Below, in pieces: positions 50,541-63,779 of a DNA stretch of 64,000 bases (position 1 is the first letter of the stretch; each line of letters starts with the position of its first letter). Origin of the DNA: Ascidia mentula (lineage: Eukaryota > Chordata > Ascidiacea > Phlebobranchia > Ascidiidae); the NCBI GenBank assembly GCA_947561715.1, contig OX387197.1, forward strand, positions 24,640,266 through 24,704,265, in the 5' to 3' direction. Position numbers and translations under genes: made by a program. The notes below the pieces were generated by a model. The model did not search any database. It saw only the letters and a program-made list of their open reading frames with translations, and had not been told where the DNA came from.

Positions 50541-53500
50541 CTGAAAAGAAACATTGTTGCTTGACGAAAAATGTTTTTTTGCAAGATTCTTAGCAACTGT
50601 AAGATCTGTAATAAGGGATTTTTGTGGCCAACCGATGTTTTGCTTAACCTTATGTTTTACTTCTCTATAAAAGGTGAACTTTATTGAACAAATCCATTGA
50701 GAGGGTAATGATTTTGTAATCAACTTTTCTATTTTCGGTATTGCCAACCGAAAACATCTAATAGTTTATACATACTGTACAAAGGAAATGAGGACGCCTT
50801 ACTTGTCGATTCTCTCGCCTGTGGATCAGAAGTGGTGACGTTATATTTCTTCCCGACCACAATTGGTCCAGCGCTCAGGATATGTAGCCCGCCTTTCTTC
50901 TTCTCAGAGTCTCTCCTGACTCTCGAATTGCCTGTGCAGTTCTGCGTAATCAATATGGACATTTGATAAGCGTAAAAACGAAGCAATAGCCAAGTCTTGG
51001 CATGGTTGGAACTAAAACGGATTTAAGGTTTTGCCCAATGTTGTTTGGATGCCCAGAACTAGTTACAGAATTTGCGTTTTATAGCGGGCGGAACAACAGA
51101 GAGGAGGAATTTAACGAAACAAGCGCACTTACAAGTGAAGGCCGAAAAAGGTAAAATAAAAAACTAAACTATAATTGTTATTGTATTTTATGCAACGTAT
51201 GATCTTGAGTTTGAATGAGGCTGTAATGCAATGTATGAACTTGAGTTTGACTTAGTCTGTAATGCGACGTATGACCTTGAGTTTGACTGAGTCTGCAATG
51301 CAACGTGTGACCTTGGGTTTGACTGAGTTTGTAATGCAACGTACGACCTTGGATTTCACAGAGCACATATCACAATCTATCCTGTCTTACCGGTTGACAT
51401 CCTGCGCCGAAGCAGACTCGGATCTCGCAGTGGAGCCAGACTTCATCAAAGTGAACAAACTTGAAAACGGACCCCTGCCACCTCGACCGTTTGCTCAATC
51501 CGTTCTCCAGGATTCGAATCGAGTTATCGAGGCCACCGGGTACAGCGCAGGATTCGGATATGATGTCATACCTCTGCGGGTGGTTGTGATCCCTAACTGG
51601 CGTGGCCCAACATTTTCGAACGACCTGAATCACAAAACAAATATATTTCAAGGAGGCATTAAGGTCTTTTTAAACAACATTGGTGCTGTGCGCGTGGTCG
51701 ATTCACTTTTTTGCAACAAAACCACAGAATATTTTTTGAAAACTGAAAATAAGTTTTGACCACCAGGTATCATGATGAATTACTTTTCTGACGTTCTTCT
51801 TAAGAAAATTAACAAAAATACACCTATTGTTTGAAAAGATTGTTTTTTTACCGGAAGAACATCAGATTAGTAATTCAGAAGTTGATATATATATATATGT
51901 TTACTGTTGTTCTTTCTATACGGTATGCAGCAACTATCGGGAAAAATGAGGTTAGCGAAACCATTTTTTTTAAAACCACACCAATCAAGGCAAATAATCA
52001 AATAAGTTCTCAGAAAAGCTTGGCAGCAGAGTTCGATTTTTCTCTGTCACAATTTTGGTTAAAAGGACATTTCCGCTTACCATGTACGTATTTGGATCAC
52101 GTGATTCCAAAAGGTTTATTCCAACGTACAGGCTCTCATCCATGGCCAATTCTGGAGGTCTAATGTAGGGATCTTCGAATGATTCTGTCTTGTACAACTG
52201 CATGAGGGCTGAGAACTGACCGTGGCCCGATACGTTGAAAGTGAGCATGTGCATTCTGGTGAAGGGAGTTGAGAAAGTGTTAGCCACACAACGAATGAAT
52301 TAGGTAGGGCACAACTTTAACACGATACAACTTATAAAATGAAAGATAAGAAGGTGTTGGTAGCTGGACGTTTGGTGGTTGGATTCAGGGCTCTGGCTTT
52401 TGTATTTAAGACCATACACTCTTGACAAATTATGAACTGAATAGCAGTTAGTTTCACTTACTTGATTTGCGGCAAGAATGGGGTGCTCACGTTCACATCG
52501 ATTGGAAAAGTACACCAGATGTTCATGTGTACGAACACCATGGGCAGTCGAGCGAGACGGTTCCCGAGGATCACCTGACCCTGGTTGTCGGTTATGCTTT
52601 TCAGCCACTGGGAACGCCGTTGAGAGTTTGAGACGACATTGGTGAAGTTTACGTGCGTTTCGTTGATCTGAGAAGCAAATGTTTATGGTTGATGTGTGAT
52701 GCACATTTTGTAAGAGGAACAACTAGTTGCGGAAACTGATGATGCCTTGGCGGCGAAATATGTTTTTTCTAAATAAAATCATCTGAGGAGCTGTCAGCTA
52801 TGATCGCTCTTGGAATATTTCATAGTAATGTTAGATATACGGTAAACGATAACCAGCCTGCTGGAATTACGTTTTCTTTGCATTACACTTACTTTCATAA
52901 GGTTATTTTAATTTGTATTACTGTGAACAAATTTGTAGCTAGTATTATTGCAAATGTCTCATTAAACTCCTTGTAAACGGCCGAGTGGGCAACTAAAAAA
53001 CAGCAGTTACTGTTAACTACTCTCCATTCCTACGAAAACGCATCAGAGTTTTCATCGAAACTGGCATAAAATTACATGACGTACATCTTACAACGAGCCT
53101 TCTTCAACGGGACTTTTGTATATGGGAAAGTTGGAAATGAAAAACGGCAAAATTATGTATGTAGTGATGTGATTTACCTCGACTTCAGTGCCACAGTCAA
53201 GTATATCGGGAGCAATCGTGTAACGATAATAAGTATCGTGTTCAATTCCTCTGCATCTCGGATCCGCGTGATCGTTTAAATGGAGCGGTCCATACTTTGA
53301 CTCGTACTCTCCAATCACCGACTGAAATATCAAAAATAATATTTAAAAAAAAATTAAGGGAAAAAAGGTAAAGTTTTGAATTAAACACGAGTTCAAGGTC
53401 AAGAAAATCACATAGTATTTGCACGAATTTAGTTAAATAAATTCAAATATGCAAAACCAAGCTTCAACATTGTCACAACTCTACATCAAAAGATATGATT

Positions 53501-56500
53501 CTTACCTTGTCCACCAATATTGTAATATTGTCCGGTTTACAAATAGTTTTAAATCCACTTTTAATCGGGACTGTCTTTCCTCTTTCAGTCACGGAAATGG
53601 TGCTTCCCCCGTTGGTGGTTGTACCATTTTCTGTGGAGGGGAAAATATTGGTTGTTTTAAATGTTTTTCACCCCGGTTATAAGGGGATTTCTTGAGTGTT
53701 GTAAAATGATAATGACATGCAAAATGACAACGATGAATTTGACAATCGTGCATCATGCTGCTACGCAGTGCCTGCAATGCATGTTTGCTGGAAGAAAAGA
53801 GTTGATTTATTGTAATTTCCGAGTACATGAACGATTTTTTTCCAAATCCGTCTTAACTATTGGAGGAAAACACCTTCCAATGAAACAAATTTATGATATT
53901 TTGTTCTTAACTATACAACGAGCAATTCTGGGTAAGATAGTTGAAAATTGGTATAAAAGTGACTTAGTTGATATAATGTAATGATTAAATGTACTACGAG
54001 CGTACGTGGTATTATACCTTCATAGGAAGACGTAGTTGATTGGATGGAGCTTTTAGTCGCCAACGATGTGCTCATGTTGGGTTCCGTCACTTTAGTTTCG
54101 TCTGGATCTTTACCCTCTGGATCGTTCGGCTTCACCTCAGTGGTGGAAGACGTTGAACCCGGGGAAGTTGACGGAGAGTTTTGAACAGAACTTGAGGTGG
54201 GGGATCGTGGGGTTGAAGGGACAGTGGAAGAAGACCCGGGCAAGGAAGATGAAATTGTTGGTTGGGTACTTGTGACAGACTCATGGGTTGTCTTGGTCGA
54301 TGTTGCAACAGGATTTGCCGTAACGTCGACAGTGGAAGACTTAACTGTTGTGGAAACTACAGTGGAAGTAGTGGTGCTTTCGCTTTTTTCTGGTAAGCCA
54401 GATGTGGTTGCTGTACTTGCTTTGGACACCACAGAAGTTTTTGTACTAGTGCTAGATGTAGTTTGGGTGACCGGTGTGTTTGGTGTGGCTGAGACTGTAG
54501 CGCTCATTGGTTGAGTTGACGTAGGCGTTAAATGAATATCTGATGTTACAGTAGCAGTGGAAGACGAGGAAGTCACCGATCCTTTGGTGTTGGAAGACGT
54601 AACCACGTTCGAAATAGTAGTGATTTGCGAAGCTTGGGAAGACAAGGTACTCTGTACGCTAGCAGTGCTGGAGAGTGATGAAGTTTTACCATCTGTGGAA
54701 ACAGTACTGATTGTAAGAGGCGACGAGGTGGACGACGCAGGTGATTCTGTAGAAAACGTCGTGGAAGATTTAGCATCTTTCGTGGAAGCACTCGAAACTA
54801 TGGAAGAGGTTGGAATTGATCCAGGTGACGTGGTAGGTTCAACAGCAATTCGATCTGTGGTCACTGTTGCTTTCGTTTCAGGAGTTGATGGCTTGTGTGT
54901 GGAAGTTGATTTGATCACTTCGGATGTTGTCGTTTGGGGCAAAATAGTTGTGGTGTCGTTATCACTTCCGTCCCTTGGTATAGGAATGTCTTTTGTTGTG
55001 GCTGGTTCAATTGTACTAATAGTGATCAAACTACTGGTGGCCGTTACTGTGTTTCCTTCGGGAGACGTTGAGATAGAAGTTTCAGAAAGAGTCTGGGTAT
55101 GCATTGTTGTGGTTCGGCTTTCAATTGCCTTTGTTGACGTTTCCGATCCGCCCTCTGTTGTTGTGCTTAATGTCTGGGCTGTTGTCGGTTTCGTAGAACT
55201 CAAGTTTTCTGTTGTCGATCTGCTCCCCGTATCTGTTGATGAAGCTCTCCCCGTGGTAACTGTAGTTTTTGTTGCCATAGGAGTTGAGGACGTGATAATT
55301 TTACTTGTTTCAATCTTTGCGGTTGTCGTTCCAGCACTTGATGGTGCTGTCGAGCTAGGATTTTCTTCTGTGGACGTTGGGACAGAAGCTCTTGAAACTG
55401 GCTTGGTATGTGTTGTAGAAGATGTTGTCGTTTTGGTGGAGAGTGTTGTGTCTTGTTCGACCGTCTTCGTTGCAGCAGACGAGGCGATGCCCCGCGTAGT
55501 TGCCTTTTCACTTGTTGGTACCAACGATGTCGCCTCTGTGGTGGTTGGTTTGGCTGATTGTGTGTTACTTGTAGCAGTTGATGTTAAAAGGGAAGAAGTG
55601 GAAGATTTCTCACTGGTGGTTTGCCCTGTTGTTGTTGTTGTTGTTGGGTTTTCAATTGCTTTTGTTGATGTTTCTGATTTGCCTTGTGTTGTACTCATGG
55701 TGGGAGCTGCTGTTGTTCCTTTAAAACCTTTTCCTGTGGTTGATTTGCTTCCTGTGTCTGTTGATGAAGTAAATGTGGATTTTGTTTCCACACGAGTGGG
55801 GGCAGTGGTAATTTTACTGGTTTCAATGTTTTTAGTCGCCGTTGCAGCACTTGATGGCGCTGTTGGGGTACTGCGTTGTTCAGAAGTAGTTAATGTCGAC
55901 CTGATTGTGGTCGTTTGTGGATTTCCTTCCGGGGCCGTCGAAATTGAAGTGTCAGAAACTCTCGTTGTCTGTGCACTCCTAGAGGAAGTGGTGCTGGTAA
56001 CCGTTGACACTTTTCCTGATGAGGTGGAGCTGGTGGAGGTGGTGGTGGAGGATGGTTCACTTGTGGTGAATGGTTCCTCAACCAATTTATCAGGGCCCTC
56101 TGAACTGGTCGTTTTAGAGGAAGTGACGTCGCTAGTCGTAGTAGGTGACGTCACAGTGGGATCAGTTTTGATTTCCGGTTCTTCTGATGTTGAGGTCACT
56201 GAACTGACTGTAACTGCCATAGTTTTAGTTGTCGTTGGTTTCGTTTGAACACTGGTGGAAGAGGAAGAAAGAGTGGGTTTTGGTGGTTCATGTGTGGTTG
56301 TTGATCTACCAGCATCTGGGCTGGTGTTTTCTAATACTCTTGTTGAAGTTGTTTCTGTTACTGTAGTCGATGTGGATGAAACTTCTTGCGGTGTTGGCCT
56401 GTTTGATTCGGTTGCTGTAGATTTAGTGGATGTCATAGTAGTGGTTTCCACGGGAACCGGTTTTGGTTCCTTGGCCGTTGTTGTTTCTGTGCTAACCGAT

Positions 56501-59500
56501 ACGGTAGTTTTCCTTGTTTTTGGAGAGGATGTTTGTGTAACTTTTGCACTGGTAGTCGAAGTTCTATGTTGTTCTGTTGTAAGCTCGGGTTTGTCTGTTA
56601 TTTTTAAAGTAGTTTTAGAACTAGAACTTTCTGGAACCGAAGTAGGAAATGACTGTTTGTTTTGTTCTGTAGTTGACCTGATAGTGCTGGTAACATTTCC
56701 TACTTTCAAAGTGCTTTTGTCAGGTACAGCTCCAACAGTGGACACGGTAACGACGTCTATTGCTTCTGTTGTTGTTTCAGCAACTCCCTTTGTTGACGTC
56801 AGGGTCGAAGAAGGATTTTCTCCTTCTGTGACCCACCCAGTTCTTCTCGTAGGTTCGACTTCGGTAAACGGCGTTTTCGATGAGGTTACTACTGCAGAAC
56901 TTGTTGAATCCAAACCTGGTGTTGAAACCGGTTGAGTTGTGGAAGAAATCGAAGATGTCTCAGTTTGTCCTGCTTCCGTTGTTGAAGAGACAATTGCTGT
57001 GGAGTCTGTAGTCGGTGTTCTGGTTGTTGATGTTTGACTTGGCAAAGACTCGGTAGCTCTCGATGAAACAATGGTCGAAGTCTTAGATTCAATAGAAGTT
57101 GTTTTAATTTTAGTCTCAGTTGTTCCCTCCGCTTGAGATGTCGCTATTTCAGTTGTAGATCTTAAGGTTGAGGAGAGATTTGGACTCGAAACAGTGGTAG
57201 GAGAAACCTTTTCGGATTCGGGCGTGGACGATTTCTTCGTGGTTACATGTATTCCCGTGGTTGCTGATGTTGAACCTGTGGTTGATGTTGTTGTGGTTGG
57301 TGGTGTTCCAGTTACTGACTTTGTTTTCGTTGAAAGTGTTGATTCTTGTGTAACAATTTGCTCCGTTGTTGCTGAGGCAGTATTGCCATTAGTAGTTGTT
57401 CTTGGTATTATAGATGATGTTGTCAGTTTGGTGGAGGCTGTGGAGTCCGTATCTGTGGCAACTGATGTTATGGGGACCTGCGTTGTTACTTTTTCACTTG
57501 TTGGCGCCAAAGATGTTTCCTCTGTGCTGGTTGGTTTGACTGATTGTGTTTTACTTGTGGCAGTTGATGTTGAAAGGGAAGGAGTGGAAGATTTCTCACT
57601 GGGGATTTCCTTTGTTGTTGTTGGGTTTTCAATTGCTTTTGTTGCCTCTGTTGTTGTGCTCATAGTCATCGCTGTTACCTCTTTGGTGGTGGATTTCATT
57701 GATTGGGGGTCGTTTGTAGAGGTTGGTGTTGAAGATTTCGTACTGGTTGTATGGGTTTTGACCGGTGATACTTGTGTTGTTGTGCTCGATTTTTTGGCTG
57801 TTGTCCTTTCAGTGGAACTCCAGTTTTCTGTGGTTAATCTCCCCTCTTTTTCTGTCGATGAGGCTCGTTCCGTTGTAACTGTAGGCTTTGTTTCCCAAGG
57901 AGTTGAGGAGGTGGTAATTTTACCGGTTCTCCAGTTTTCAGTTGTTGTTGCAGCACTAGATGGCGCTGTTGGGATGACAGTGTGTTCGGTTGACTGTTTG
58001 GTAGATATTGTCGTTGATGTGGATGGTTCGCTTGTTTTCACGTTTTCAATTACTTCCGATGTTGTTAGTGGACGTTCTTTGGTTGTGGACGCTGTAATTT
58101 CGGTAGGAGTGGTGCTTGGTGTCGACAAAGGTTTAGTTGAAATTTTAGTAGATTTCGTTGTTGTCGAAGATTCCTTAACTTTTGTGGTTGTTGTTTCTGC
58201 AGAAGGCAACGGAACCTTGATGGTAGTTGACACCCATTTTTGTGTAGAAGATGTGGAAGTGACTGTAGTTGTTGTTGATGGAGATTCTTTCGTTGTGGAC
58301 TTCTCGACCAATCTTTCCACGTCCTCGGTAGTTGTAACTTTCATTGTCGTTGGTGTGGAAATCGTTGTAGTTGTGGTGATCGGGGTTGAGCCTACAGGCG
58401 TTTTGGTAGTGTTTTGTTTTTCATTAGCAGACGTAGAAGTGCTTCTTGGCGTATTTGGATCCTGTCTTGGAGCTGTTGGGTTGCTATTTCTGCTAGTTGG
58501 CGTCAAGCGTGTTGTCGTTTGGTCGGGCGGTGTGGTGGAATGTATTTTCGACCAATTTTCTGTGGTTGACGTGGACGCTGATGGTGGTTTCTTGCTCACC
58601 GTAGACGTGGGTGACGTGGTTACTCTGCCACTGTAGTAGACAGTGGTCGGAAACGGTTCGATGGTTGGATCCGTGTAAGGTATGGAATGGTGGGAAGGGA
58701 GGGTCCGTGTGACCCTTGGACTTGATGGTGTTGGTGTCTCTTCCCACGCAACAGTAGATATTGTAGGTGGTGGAGTCCTTGATGTGGTCGTTGTGGATTC
58801 TGTGGGAGAGCATAATCAAGCGTGTACAACATGCGGTTACCACATGAAATGACACCGAAAACTTGCGTTACAAGCTGAGCGGGTTTCCGCTGTATCTTGT
58901 TACGCCCATTTTGTACAACATGCATTCGAGAGAGAGACTCTCGCGCTTTATGTAAAATATTTACGTTGGTTCGCAATGAAATGTCCCCTATTATTTCGTG
59001 ACGTAATGGCAAATAAAAGTCTTACCTGATTTTATGTCAACGATCTTCGATTCCGTTGTTGTCTGTTGATAAAAAAAAATAATTTGTCAGCAAATTACTT
59101 AAGATGTCCTTAACTTATAACAAAGAATAAAAATTGTAAATTCACATGTAAAAAACTGCGACCATAGGATTGCCACATTGCGCAATTACGAAATTGTGGA
59201 GCAAGCTTTTTTAACCATTAAAAATTCATCTACCTTTTCTGTGTAGGGGGGAGCTTCTGTAAAGTTTTTGAAAATGTCTCTGTCCTTAACTTTGTCGACG
59301 TCTTTCGCTGTCGGATTTTCCACTTTGATTTCTGCGGGACCCAGATTGAATGTTAATCAATATTTATTTAAAATTCGTTACATATTGTACAGTTGTATAG
59401 ATGCAGTAAAACTCAACCAACCTTGCGTTGTGGAGTTTCCCACATTGCTAATCATGGTCGAAAACTCTGTTGCCGTGTCTGGCAATGGAGTTGTAGTCGA

Positions 59501-62500
59501 ATTTGAACCTGAAAATTCGATTTACTAATTTTAAAACCATCCCCAAGATCATTGGCTACAGTGCATTAAAACAATAAATGCAGAATAAAAGCGCGATTGT
59601 TTAAAATTGATGACACAGAATTTGGTATTTTAGGCGTTTGTAACATCACAGTTCAAATCTTCCATAAAGATATTTTTGTTGATATTTGTCATGTTTTTTA
59701 TTAAGACATAACCTTCAAGGTTGTGTTCAAGGACATTAGCGATACCTGCAAAACCACCTCTGCCAGCTATATTTAATTACCTGTCCACACAAAAGCACGT
59801 AGAGGCACGCTGTGAATCAAGTTGCTGACGGAAAATATAAGGAGCGAGTACTTTGTGTTGTACTGAAGACCGGTTAACCTCACTTCCGGTTTCCAGATCC
59901 TGTGACGTAGTCGGCTGACGTCACGGAGTGTCGGAAAGTAGACAAGCTGGTGAAAAAAATATGCCAATTATGGAATTTTCCTAAAATTTGTACTGCGTAA
60001 TATAGGTGTTTTTGGAAATACGCAATGAAGACAAAACCATATATTTTGCTCAGCAAGTTTTTGTAATAATTTGTTCAGAAATTGTTTTTATGTTTTTTTT
60101 CTGTTTACTGTTTCTCTCTAAAACCTTTTTTGTGTTTCTAAATTAATTTCCTTTGGATGCGACTCTTCGTGTTGAACCATTGCCCTTGTTTAGATTCATT
60201 TCACAAACAAAGACGTTATCGCATACCATCAGTGTTGGTCGTAAATCACACAGTATGTTAAAATGAATGTTTCATCAAACATCTGGTAGGTTCAGCTCCT
60301 ACTCACCACGCGGCTGTTTAATTTACTTTTACAACCTCCCGTCTACCTTCGCATTAAATATTTATTACCAAGGTCACAACGTCGAACTTTCGTTGAGCGG
60401 AAAGCATTTCGACCATCTTACCGCGTATGTGGAAAGAATGCAGAAAATTAAACGTACAACATTGAAAGCAAGTTATGCGAGTGTAACACAACCTGGCATT
60501 CGCGGACACCGATTGGAACATAGTTTAAGGTTCTGCTCTTCCCAATTCGAATTGTTGCAACAATATACTCTGTTTATTCAACGAATTGTGAAACTCATTT
60601 GGTCCCAATAGCATCAGGCAAATGGAAGTTAGGTGTGGGCTTGGTGATTTAAAAAAAGAAATCCTTGACTATTAAAGGTTGGGAACCACTGAACTGGAGC
60701 GACCCAAGTTGAAAAACAATGCACTTACATTGTTTCGCTCTGCATGGTCATTATTAAAGGAAATGTGAGGGCCATTGACTTCCCTGTAGGTCAAAGGTGT
60801 ACCGATACCCTTCCCATATTAAGTTGCACATATCAAGCGATAATTAGGACGGAAAATTGCCGTTTTGTCAATAACATAAATGGATGTACACTCTTTGCCT
60901 TGCTGGTAATTATTCGCAATTAAAGCTTGTCCTCTCCAACCAGGAGGCGCCGCCAGCACAAAGTATGCCGTCATAAAACCCATTGTTTTCAAACATGAAC
61001 GTCATAATCAGATTTATATGAGATTCTGGGCGGATTTTGAGCATGGCCTTGTACATATTTGGTCAGCCAGGACCAACATTACAGCAAAACGACAACAAAC
61101 AGCTCGATGCTGGTAACGCAAACTCATGCCATGATAATCTATATCGTTTAAAGATAACTCTTTTAAAGATTTCGGAACTAAACGTTTCAGTTAAATTTTG
61201 TAGTTTAAGATAACATTGCTGGTTTGAATTGTCATACAAAGGTGAATGGCAGTTAAGAAACATAGCAGGTTGAAGTAAAGATACCTGGAAATTTATTATA
61301 GATATTTCTTTTCCAAAAACACTGATTTGCCGACTTTAAATTACGGTATCGTAGCAATCCTTTCCTCGGATTTGTTTAAGTTACCAATAAGGCACCAGCA
61401 TAATTAGGGGTGCCCATACAAATCTGCCAGGGCAACAATTAATGTCAAACAAACGTAAACTTACACGTAGGACGGAGAAAATTTTGCGCAAATTGCTCAT
61501 TGTCCCGTCGTGGCCGCTATTAACCCTAAACATTCGTCACAATTAAACATACAATTTCTCGATTGTTTCGTCAGACTGGCGTTTGTGACGTGATAAGGTG
61601 TTGTAATTTGGTCGAGTACAGTGTTGGTAGTACTTAATGTCTATTTCACATTGATGAGAAAGTTGTTTTCATTAGTTAAATAAGTTTCCGACGATATCTA
61701 ATCAAACAACTTAAAAGCTGAAATACGTGCAATTATTTTAACAAGACAGACACGATGATGCTATTCAAGATTTCTTCTCCAAACCGTTTTTACTTGATTG
61801 CATACACGGTGTAGTTGGTAATGTATTCTGGCACGGTCTCATACGAAGGCTGTTATTAAGAAGGAAATTACTATTTTCCGCGCAGCATCCAGACATTCTG
61901 TAACCGGGCATTAAAAGAGATGAAAATTGCTTTAAAATTCGCGAACGTCTCGTTGAACCTGTGTTCCGGATCTTAGCAGACAGAAAAATCGCGACTTTGG
62001 ACCACAGAACACTCGAATCGCCAACAAAAGCCGGCGAATCCACACGAACTTTTCCCTTTGGCGATGTGTTCTTGTTTTAATTGAATGGTTGGAAGAGTTT
62101 GGAGGAATCGCAAGCAACTACAAGAGTCGCAATTATCTCAAGTCGTGGGCGTGAATTAAGTTTGACTCAACTGACAAAGATGCGAGGTTAACGCAATACA
62201 GAAAAAGATGAGATTCTCACGATTCGCGCGCTTCGCGAAACAAAACGAGGCGTTGTTAAATTCCATTACGATTCAGTTGGATCACATTCAGTTTGGGAAA
62301 GATTACACAACTAAATTAAATCCGTTTATTTTGTTAAATAACATGGCCTTTGTGGAAAAATTGTGTTCCGCAAGGCAAAATACTTTGCGCAATAACTAAT
62401 ATACAGTACGACTGATCTGAACTACACGAGCAACTACTCAATCCGAAACGTAAAAGAAATGCTTGTTTTCCTCACAATTTTCCTTTCACACACTCAAGAA

Positions 62501-63779
62501 ATGACACTGGTTAAACTTCACTAAAGTTTCCACATCAGAAAAAAACACTTTGTTTTTAAAGAAACTTCCACCAACCTCGTAGTAGTCAAGGCGACCAGGG
62601 GGACGTTGCCAGGAAACGATCAGTGAGTTGGTTTTAACATCCCTAGTGAGGACGGGACGCAGAGGAGTTGCAGGAGGAGTGATGATCTGCTTCTTGCGAG
62701 GTTTGAAACTGAGCACACCGAACGATACGCTGAACACGTCCACGTCATATATTGAACCTAAAGTAATAAGTGAACAAACGTGGTGAAAGTTGTATAGAGG
62801 TCAAAGCAAGGACGTTTTCAGCTGCTTTATTTCACAATCCAAAAGATGCTGCAGTTTTTCAACAATTACTTCAAGAATTATCATGTCGATATTTGTGTAC
62901 ATGTACTGCAGTTTTAGATATTTGACTTGTTTAATGGACTGACAATTCATTAGGCACAGCACACAATAAAAATATAACTATGAAACACATTGACTACGTT
63001 TTGTTTAATTTGTCGCTGAACAACAGACTATGAGGTTTGGTTGTGAAACATCCAATTCTTATTGGCAGCCCCAAAACATTAAATGATCAAAATCCTAAAC
63101 TGGCGAAAAATGCAACCAAATTCATTCAACAACCATCACTGACCTGGGGTTAAACCTACGATCAACCTCCGTTTATCGGTTCGTTCGTTTGGCTCGAGCA
63201 CGGTGCTGCCCTCCACCGGCGTAAACTCTACCAGGAAGTCGTCCAGGATTCCGCGATGTGGTTGTTCCCATGACAACACGACGTCGGTGGGAGAGATTTG
63301 GGCCACTTTTATTTCGCTCGGAATCTCGGGAGCTGTGATGGAAAAAGAATATTTTTGAGCAAAAATGTTTGAATGAATGATTTTTTGGGTGAATAAGTTA
63401 AAACTAATACACCTGCCCTAACATTATTCTTTCATATTTTAACAAGTTTATAAACATGTCACCTATAACTACTGGCTTATAATTATCAAACTAACAATAA
63501 TTATTATTGTTGACATATCCAAAATCAAAAGCAGCCTGTATAGATCAACAACAACGTTGTATGGAGTCTTTAAAGACGGCTGCAACTTGAGATGTGGATG
63601 ATGTGGATTAAACGGACTCTTTGCAAGCCTTCATAACTTACGCATCCTTTCTCCGATCGTCGCCGTTTCACTTGCAGTTCCCTTCATCATGGTTCGAGCG
63701 CCGAAAGTGTAGAAGATTCCAGGAGTTAAATCCCAAATTATCCGGCGTTTTTGTAATGGCTGAGGAACAGGCCTCGAAC
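50035..63779 (-). CDS. FN3-mucin-ZP type I membrane protein (5' end outside window)
   Basis: Exons in window: 63779-63642, 63332-63144, 62757-62576, 59946-59781, 59508-59422, 59331-59234, 59062-59026, 58799-54018, 53630-53506, 53321-53178, 52667-52462, 52255-52081, 51624-51391, 50941-50803 and 50540-50035. All junctions are GT-AG and phase-consistent, giving about 2,400 codons. Order: half an FN3, two full FN3 domains, linker, mucin region, ZP-N and ZP-C modules, RVRR furin-like site, one membrane helix and about 130 cytoplasmic residues. ZP domains polymerise in extracellular matrices and egg coats (uromodulin, ZP proteins); FN3 plus ZP also occurs in UMODL1-like proteins, though I do not claim orthology. 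More exons must lie right of the window. Confidence 0.88.
51191..51355. repeat. 36-bp minisatellite in ZP-gene intron
   Basis: Four full tandem copies and one partial copy of a 36-bp unit beginning TGCAACGTATGACCTTGAGT, with a few mismatches between copies. It lies in the intron between ZP-C and the furin-site exon. A frame is open on both strands only because 36 is a multiple of three. Confidence 0.85.
51625..52080. other. ZP-gene intron with short AT microsatellite
   Basis: Intron between the ZP link exon and the ZP-C exon. It holds an (AT)n tract at about 51886-51898 and AT-rich sequence with no conserved protein. Confidence 0.5.
52668..53177. other. ZP-gene intron, nothing recognised
   Basis: This about 510-bp intron splits the ZP-N module. 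I see no repeats, RNA genes or coding frame in it. Confidence 0.5.
53631..54017. other. ZP-gene intron between mucin and ZP-N exons, nothing recognised
   Basis: A 387-bp intron with donor GTATAA and acceptor TCCACAG. The open frame of the mucin exon runs on into it for about 35 codons by chance. No repeats or other genes are seen. Confidence 0.5.
54018..58799 (-). other. Giant single-exon Thr/Ser mucin region
   Basis: A 4,782-nt exon encodes about 1,594 residues dominated by Thr and Ser with Pro, Glu and Lys, and with no cysteine-rich domain inside. This composition predicts dense O-glycosylation and an extended stalk between FN3 and ZP domains. Long diverged internal repeats are visible: blocks starting PTAPSSAATTTEN (near 57975), PTAPSSAATATKN (near 55867) and STAPSSAGTTTAK (near 55358), each followed by related STTTE, ENPTTT and TSTATSxTQS phrases. 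The exon starts at acceptor CCCACAG and ends at donor GTATAA. Confidence 0.85.
59947..62575. other. 2.6-kb intron splitting an FN3 domain
   Basis: The intron interrupts FN3 after RLDYYE, and the next exon continues LVYFPTLRD in phase 0. It contains a hAT-like terminus near 60674-60691 and a 114-codon plus-strand frame (60267-60611) that I do not recognise. The rest is AT-rich with no feature I can support. Confidence 0.6.
60674..60691 (-). mobile_element. hAT-like terminal sequence
   Basis: The minus strand reads CAGTGGTTCCCAACCTTT, which matches the typical terminal inverted repeat of hAT-superfamily transposons. I could not find a matching opposite end nearby, so this is probably a remnant or a one-ended match. 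Confidence 0.35.
63144..63779 (-). other. FN3 exons at right edge
   Basis: 63779-63642 encodes the second half of an FN3 (LTPGIFYTFGART), and 63332-63144 encodes the first half of the next (VVLSWEQP, GLTPG), completed by 62757 onward (SIYDVDVFSV). Introns interrupt each FN3 at the same place, after LTPG, which indicates duplication of an ancestral two-exon FN3. The 309-bp intron between them and 63780-64000 show nothing else. Confidence 0.85.

Larger units (their letters stand above)
50803..53630 (-). other. ZP domain (seven exons)
   Basis: ZP-N begins near the CKPDNITILVDK motif (53630-53506), continues through DCGTEVE (53321-53178) and ends in NIWCTFP (52667-52462). The ZP-N/ZP-C link and ZP-C follow: LTFNVSGHG (52255-52081), then YMVVRKCWATP, HCEIRVCFGAGC (51624-51391). 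RVRRDSEKK (50941-50803) is a furin-type site just after the last ZP cysteines, where ZP precursors are normally cut before assembly. The cysteine pattern and CWATP are diagnostic. Confidence 0.9.

Noticed and set aside
54557..58636. Long plus-strand open frames (563 and 480 codons) rich in Val
   Set aside because: They are the antisense of Thr/Ser codons in the mucin exon, which rarely yield stops; there is no domain and no splice support.
60267..60611. 114-codon plus-strand frame in the large FN3 intron
   Set aside because: No recognisable domain, no splice context, and close to a hAT-like remnant; likely chance or transposon debris.
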